From assembly GCF_937875265.1 (NCBI RefSeq), contig NZ_CALLXM010000008.1, positions 1-8,752 of the forward strand: DNA of 8,752 nucleotides, in the 5' to 3' direction. The first letter of the stretch is position 1. The number at the start of each line of letters is the position of its first letter. Positions 5,632-8,752 of this stretch are shown here, piece after piece. Both the position numbers and the translations under genes were made by a program. The stretch is from an uncultured Acetobacter sp. (GTDB taxonomy: Bacteria > Pseudomonadota > Alphaproteobacteria > Acetobacterales > Acetobacteraceae). Below the pieces are notes generated by a model that worked only from the letters and a program-made list of their open reading frames with translations, searched no databases and was not told where the DNA came from.

Positions 5632-6414
5632 ATGCGACAGAGACGGCCCGGAAAATTCAATCTCGCGATGGCCGTTGTTTCTCTTCTGTCGTTATCCGCC
5701 TTCTTACAGCCTGCCTCTGCCAAGGCACGTCACGTTGCAAGCCACCAGCGTCATGCTGGTTCTTCCCATAAAATGACGTTCTCCGCAGCGTCCTACCATG
5801 TGTCAGGCCGCTATGCCGGTGGCCGGTGGCACCCGGCATCAGGCCGTCGATTTGCTATGCGCCGTGGGTATGGTGGCGGTCACGTTATTCAGTGTGTTGC
5901 TTATGCCAAGACGGCTTCCGCCGTTGTGCTGCACGGCAATGCTCGCGACTGGTGGCACAATGCTGCTGGCGTTTATGACCGTGGTAATGCACCGGAAGAA
6001 GGCAGCGTGCTGAACTTCCGCAGCATCCGCCGTATGCCGCTGGGCCATGTGGCCGTAGTGCGGAACGTTGTGAACAGCCGCACCATTATTATTGATCAGT
6101 CTCACTGGGCACAGGCTGGCATCAGCCGGAACGTGCCGGTGATTGACGTCTCCCCGAACAATGACTGGTCTGCTGTCCGTGTTGCTCTGAACAACCGCTC
6201 CGGCACCTACGGTTCCATCTACCCGACCTACGGCTTTATCTATCCGCGCAACCATGGTGGCCTTAGCAATAGCAGCCGCGATGTGATGACGGCATGGGCC
6301 AAGAAAACCCAGATGCAAGGTGGTGAAACCCAGCTGGCTCAGGCTCCGGAAAATGCTCATCCTATCACCAGCGGTGCGCAGGATACGTCCATTACATTTG
6401 ATGGCCAGAAGTAA
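5632..6414 (+). CDS. Secreted CHAP-domain protein, putative peptidoglycan hydrolase
   Basis: The 260-residue exported protein probably cleaves peptidoglycan peptide or amide bonds, or is a surface protein with that fold. From the chosen start there is a signal peptide (Arg/Lys-rich residues 2-8, hydrophobic 10-26, PASA cleavage near Ala30), then a His/Arg/Gly/Ser-rich linker (about 31-82). The CHAP domain follows (about 83-190): catalytic Cys88 in IQCVAYAK, EEGSVLNF at 122-129, His139 in GHVAVV, and IIDQSHW (153-159), whose polar residues may complete the site. The tail of about 70 residues has no recognised domain. The frame opens further up (GTG 5608, ATG 5611), but ATG 5632 has GGGAAGG 9 nt upstream and gives a clean signal peptide. 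It is monocistronic, followed by a strong terminator. The substrate is not proven. Confidence 0.83.
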   Translation: MRQRRPGKFNLAMAVVSLLSLSAFLQPASAKARHVASHQRHAGSSHKMTFSAASYHVSGRYAGGRWHPASGRRFAMRRGYGGGHVIQCVAYAKTASAVVLHGNARDWWHNAAGVYDRGNAPEEGSVLNFRSIRRMPLGHVAVVRNVVNSRTIIIDQSHWAQAGISRNVPVIDVSPNNDWSAVRVALNNRSGTYGSIYPTYGFIYPRNHGGLSNSSRDVMTAWAKKTQMQGGETQLAQAPENAHPITSGAQDTSITFDGQK

Positions 6415-6446
6415 GCCGTCTCTCCAAAACTTAAAATCAAACACGT

Positions 6447-6482
6447 AAAGCCGCCCCGGATTATTCTGGTGGCGGTTTTTTT
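6447..6482 (+). terminator. Rho-independent terminator of the CHAP gene
   Basis: CCGCC (6451-6455) pairs with GGCGG (6471-6475). The stem continues through CCGGA (6456-6460) with TCTGG (6465-6469) and one bulged T at 6470, around a TTAT loop, then a run of seven T (6476-6482). Flanking A residues at 6447-6449 extend the stem with the T-run. It lies 33 nt after the CHAP stop. Confidence 0.9.
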
Positions 6483-6504
6483 GTGTCTGCTTTTCCTCTT
6501 GAAT

Positions 6505-6512
6505 AAGGAGGT
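6505..6512 (+). other. Perfect Shine-Dalgarno sequence without a start codon
   Basis: AAGGAGGT matches the full anti-Shine-Dalgarno complement, yet no ATG or GTG follows at any usable distance. The only near start is TTG one base downstream (6513-6515), which would read TTG-TAC-TGA, a two-codon frame. The next ATG is that of the DUF1348 gene, 48 nt away. It abuts the dyad at 6515-6547. Confidence 0.35.
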
Positions 6513-6514
6513 TT

Positions 6515-6547
6515 GTACTGATAGGTACAGTTTATACCGAACAGTAC
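6515..6547. promoter_or_regulatory. 33-bp dyad, likely operator of the adjacent TetR regulator
   Basis: GTACTGATAGGTA (6515-6527) and TACCGAACAGTAC (6535-6547) are inverted copies with 11 of 13 matches around a 7-nt centre. The outer (GTACTG/CAGTAC) and inner (GGTA/TACC) blocks are perfect. The dyad lies 13 nt upstream of the DUF1348 ATG, where a repressor would block transcription or escape. TetR-family proteins bind such dyads and often control their own operon, and the gene two places on is a TetR regulator. No strong -35/-10 boxes are visible, although TATACC (6533-6538) inside the dyad could be a -10. Confidence 0.65.
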
Positions 6548-6560
6548 AGAGAATCCGATC

Positions 6561-7022
6561 ATGCGACTACCCCTGCCCCCCTTTACGGAACACACCGCCC
6601 CCCAGAAAGTCCGTGCGGCTGAAGATGCCTGGAACAGCCAGAATGCTGAACAGGTTGCGCTGGCCTATACGCCGGATTGCTTCTGGCGCAACCGGACGGA
6701 CTTTATTCAGGGCCGGGAAGAAATCATCGCTTTCCTGACCCGCAAATGGCAGCAGGAACAGGACTATCGGCTGGTTAAAGAGCTCTGGGGCTTCCGGCTG
6801 AACCGGATGGCCGTGCGCTTTAGCTATGAATGGCACGATGGCACAGGCCAGTGGTTCCGCTCCTACGGCAATGAACTGTGGGAGTTTGGTGAAAACGGGC
6901 TGATGCGCAGGCGTGTGGCCTCCATTAACGACCTGCCCATTGCGAAGACTGACCGCAAACTGCTTTGGGAAGGCTCTCGTCGTCCGGATGACTTCCCCTC
7001 CCTGACCGAACTGGGCCTTTAA
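6561..7022 (+). CDS. DUF1348 family protein (NTF2/SnoaL-like fold)
   Basis: The 153-residue cytoplasmic protein belongs to the DUF1348 group of the nuclear transport factor 2-like superfamily, small alpha-plus-beta barrels that bind or turn over hydrophobic ligands. Typical traits are WNSQNAEQVALAYTPDCFWRNR (residues 24-45), a GREEI block (51-55), FLTRKWQQEQDYRLVKELW (58-76), a strand FSYEWHDGTGQWFRSYGNE (87-105), WEFGENGLMRRR (107-118) and ASINDLPI (120-127). The length is as expected. No catalytic residues can be assigned with confidence. The start ATG has AGAGA about 9 nt upstream. It is followed after 5 nt by a TetR regulator and preceded by a dyad, so it is probably an inducible target of that regulator. 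Which compound induces it is unknown. Confidence 0.85.
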   Translation: MRLPLPPFTEHTAPQKVRAAEDAWNSQNAEQVALAYTPDCFWRNRTDFIQGREEIIAFLTRKWQQEQDYRLVKELWGFRLNRMAVRFSYEWHDGTGQWFRSYGNELWEFGENGLMRRRVASINDLPIAKTDRKLLWEGSRRPDDFPSLTELGL

Positions 7023-7027
7023 GACCC

Positions 7028-7597
7028 ATGGCGCGCATTGTTGCTGAAAAAGCCGACATCATCCCGCTTCTGGCTGAAGTCTTTCGGGAACATGGGTATG
7101 AGGGCGCAAGCCTGAGCCTGATTTCACAGGCCACGGGTCTGGGTAAAGGCAGCCTGTATCACTTCTTCCCCGGTGGCAAAGAAGAGATGATGACGTCCGT
7201 TCTCGCCAATATTGATCACTGGTTTGAAACGGAAATTTTTCAGCCTCTCCTGACCTCAAAGCACCCGGCTACCGCCATTGAGGCCATGTTTGACGCTGTG
7301 CGCGCCTATTTCGCCTCCGGCCAGCGCGTCTGTCTGGTGGGGTTGCTGGGGCTGAGTGACAGCCGGGACCGCTTTGCAGAGGCAATACGGGATTACTTTG
7401 CCCGCTGGGTTGAAGCCCTCGCAACCGCTCTGAGGCCGCTCACTGCCTCTGATAAGGACGCCAGAGAACAAGCCGAGCAGAGTGTGGCCGGTATTCAGGG
7501 CGCGATTGTGCTGGCCCGTGCTTTGAACGCGCCTGATATTTTTGATCGGGTTCTGGCCGAAATGAAAAGCAGACAGGCAGTCAAAAGACAGGAATAA
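7028..7597 (+). CDS. TetR/AcrR family transcriptional regulator
   Basis: The 189-residue protein has an N-terminal TetR DNA-binding domain: helix 1 around VAEKADIIPLLAEVFREHGY (5-24), the helix-turn-helix ASLSLISQATGLGKGSLYHFFPG (27-49), and the KEEM continuation (51-54). Residues 60-185 form the all-helical ligand-binding and dimer domain, with FASGQRVCLVGLLGLSD containing Cys102, a residue commonly found in AcrR-like reactive-compound sensors of this group. It starts 5 nt after the DUF1348 stop with no strong ribosome binding site of its own, suggesting translational coupling. The upstream dyad fits autoregulation. The inducer is unknown; an electrophile or small organic compound is a guess from the cysteine and the NTF2-like partner. 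Confidence 0.9.
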   Translation: MARIVAEKADIIPLLAEVFREHGYEGASLSLISQATGLGKGSLYHFFPGGKEEMMTSVLANIDHWFETEIFQPLLTSKHPATAIEAMFDAVRAYFASGQRVCLVGLLGLSDSRDRFAEAIRDYFARWVEALATALRPLTASDKDAREQAEQSVAGIQGAIVLARALNAPDIFDRVLAEMKSRQAVKRQE

Positions 7598-7603
7598 TCC
7601 TTC

Positions 7604-7622
7604 AGCCAACGCGGCTTTTTTT
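7604..7622 (+). terminator. Short hairpin with a T-run after the TetR gene
   Basis: AGCC (7604-7607) and GGCT (7613-7616) pair around AACGC and are followed by seven T (7616-7622). The stem is only 4 bp, so termination may be partial. The next gene begins 16 nt after the T-run, so some read-through into it is possible. Confidence 0.45.
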
Positions 7623-7637
7623 AGGAAACAGATTCCT

Positions 7638-8752
7638 TTGCGCCTGATTGTCTCTCTGCCCTGCCTGATTGTCATCCTGAACTGGCTCTGGCCGCTCACT
7701 CTTTCCGTCTGGCTGAAAATACCCATAGCGGTTTTGATGCTGAGTGCTGCTCAATATCACTCATGGTGCCGGTTATCCTCCGGCTCCATTTTTGTGCCGG
7801 AATTTCCACGCCCGCTGATCCTGCTGTTCAACTGGGCCTTCGGGGTTCTGCTGTTTCTGGCCCTGTTACAGATTGCGCTGGATATTGGTGCGCTGACATG
7901 GGCGCTTGTGGCATGGCGGCCGGTTCATATCCCCAACAGCTTCCGCGTAGCCGCTGCGGGTACGGCAGAAATGCTTGCCGCCATAGCGGTTGCCAATGCT
8001 GTTCGCGTGCCTCCGGTGCGGGATGTTACGGTAATACTTCCCGGCCTGCCTGCTGCTTTTGATGGATATCGGCTGCTTCAGCTTACTGACCTTCACATCA
8101 GCCGCCTTTTCTCCACGACATGGACACAGGCCGTTGTGACACGCGCAAATGCGGCCAAAGCTGACCTGATTGTGGTGACAGGGGATTTTATTGATGGCTC
8201 AGTTGCCATGCGTCGGGCCGATATTGCGCCCCTGCAAGAGCTGCATGCGCCAGATGGCGTGTTCGCGATTCCCGGCAACCATGAATATTTTTTCGATTAC
8301 CCTGAATGGATGCGCCATTTATCCGGTTTGGGCATGCATATGCTGCTGAATGCTCATGCGGTGATCACGCGCGGAGACGCACATCTGGTTGTTGCAGGCG
8401 TGACGGATTTATCCGCCCCTGAACATGGGCAGGCTGGCCCGGATCTTGAAGCCGCTCTGGCAGGGTGTCCATCAGGTGCGCCGATTGTGCTACTGGACCA
8501 CCAGCCCCGCAAAGCTCAGGACGCTGCTGACCGTGGCGTTGCCCTGCAATTATCGGGGCATACACATGGCGGCATGATTATAGGCCTCGACCGGCTTGTT
8601 GCACGCGGCAACAGCGGCTTTGTGTCCGGCAGCTACAGCGTGGGCCGTATGACGCTTTATGTCAGTAACGGCACGGGCCTGTGGCCCGGCTTTGCGCTAC
8701 GCCTCGGCAGGCCGCCGGAAATCACGCGGTTCTGTTTGCGGGCGGGGCCTGC
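7638..8752 (+). CDS. Membrane-anchored metallophosphoesterase, 3' end beyond the window
   Basis: About 371 codons are visible, with no stop before the edge. The N-terminal 110 residues hold hydrophobic segments (about 2-18, 24-37, 58-75 and 78-90), probably membrane spans. A calcineurin-like phosphoesterase domain follows with the full metal-ligand set: DLH (Asp151, His153), GD (Asp183), GNHE (Asn214, His215), DHQP (His288) and GHTHGG (His308, His310). Such proteins (YkuE-like) act on phosphoesters at the membrane; the substrate is unknown. The last in-frame stop upstream is at 7563-7565, so TTG 7638 is the first possible start. It has AGGA 11 nt upstream, a loose spacing. ATG 7737 is the next strong start and would lose the first span. 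The visible sequence is close to full family length, so little is missing. It lies 40 nt after the TetR gene. Confidence 0.85.
   Translation, partial: MRLIVSLPCLIVILNWLWPLTLSVWLKIPIAVLMLSAAQYHSWCRLSSGSIFVPEFPRPLILLFNWAFGVLLFLALLQIALDIGALTWALVAWRPVHIPNSFRVAAAGTAEMLAAIAVANAVRVPPVRDVTVILPGLPAAFDGYRLLQLTDLHISRLFSTTWTQAVVTRANAAKADLIVVTGDFIDGSVAMRRADIAPLQELHAPDGVFAIPGNHEYFFDYPEWMRHLSGLGMHMLLNAHAVITRGDAHLVVAGVTDLSAPEHGQAGPDLEAALAGCPSGAPIVLLDHQPRKAQDAADRGVALQLSGHTHGGMIIGLDRLVARGNSGFVSGSYSVGRMTLYVSNGTGLWPGFALRLGRPPEITRFCLRAGP

Noticed and set aside
5839..6444. 201-codon minus-strand open frame over the CHAP gene
   Set aside because: It is antisense to a protein with a signal peptide and CHAP motifs and has no plausible start signals. 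It also crosses the sequence before the CHAP terminator.
7763..8062. 99-codon plus-strand open frame near the right end
   Set aside because: It is out of frame with the metallophosphoesterase, whose reading covers the same bases with hydrophobic segments and intact metal motifs.
1..8752. CRISPR array, tRNA/rRNA genes, insertion sequences or prophage genes
   Set aside because: I found no regularly spaced repeats, no tRNA-like clover-leaf, no transposase or integrase motifs and no terminal inverted repeats with target duplications.

Overview
The window looks like a piece of chromosome from an alphaproteobacterium, most likely an acetic acid bacterium (Acetobacteraceae). This rests on moderate-to-high GC, the protein families present and their general style. 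I could not run a similarity search, so the genus is not fixed. Nothing suggests phage, plasmid or transposon content: I see no IS ends, integrase, tRNA, rRNA or CRISPR array.

Left part (minus strand, about 170-2485). Three genes read leftwards: a glyoxalase II-like metallo-beta-lactamase-fold hydrolase, a secreted DUF192 protein 13 nt after it, and an NAD-dependent UDP-glucuronate 4-epimerase-type sugar epimerase 64 nt further on. A candidate -10/-35 pair lies upstream of the hydrolase. It suggests that the hydrolase starts at an internal TTG behind a strong ribosome binding site, not at the longest possible start. Upstream of this group is a separate minus-strand gene for a small host-attachment (COG5622-type) protein, closed by a clear bidirectional hairpin terminator at 2523-2559.

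Middle (plus strand, 3156-5329). An XdhC-type maturation factor for molybdenum hydroxylases overlaps by 7 nt a MobA/MocA-like nucleotidyltransferase that starts with TTG. A RidA-family enamine/imine deaminase follows 84 nt later. The first two form a molybdenum-cofactor servicing pair. The molybdoenzyme they serve is not in the window.

Centre-right. A 302-nt non-coding stretch (5330-5631) holds a striking 76-nt imperfect hairpin and an AT-rich hairpin. It is followed by a secreted CHAP-domain protein (5632-6414), a putative peptidoglycan amidase or endopeptidase, which ends in a good rho-independent terminator. Next comes a two-gene unit: a DUF1348 (NTF2/SnoaL-like) protein and a TetR-family regulator 5 nt downstream, with a 33-bp dyad just upstream that is the likely operator of that regulator.

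Right end (7638-8752). A membrane-anchored metallophosphoesterase, probably TTG-started, has all its metal-ligand motifs visible and runs off the window edge. Most of the window is ordinary housekeeping or accessory metabolism. The items most worth a second look are the long hairpin, the TetR dyad with its DUF1348 gene, and an unpaired perfect Shine-Dalgarno sequence beside that dyad.
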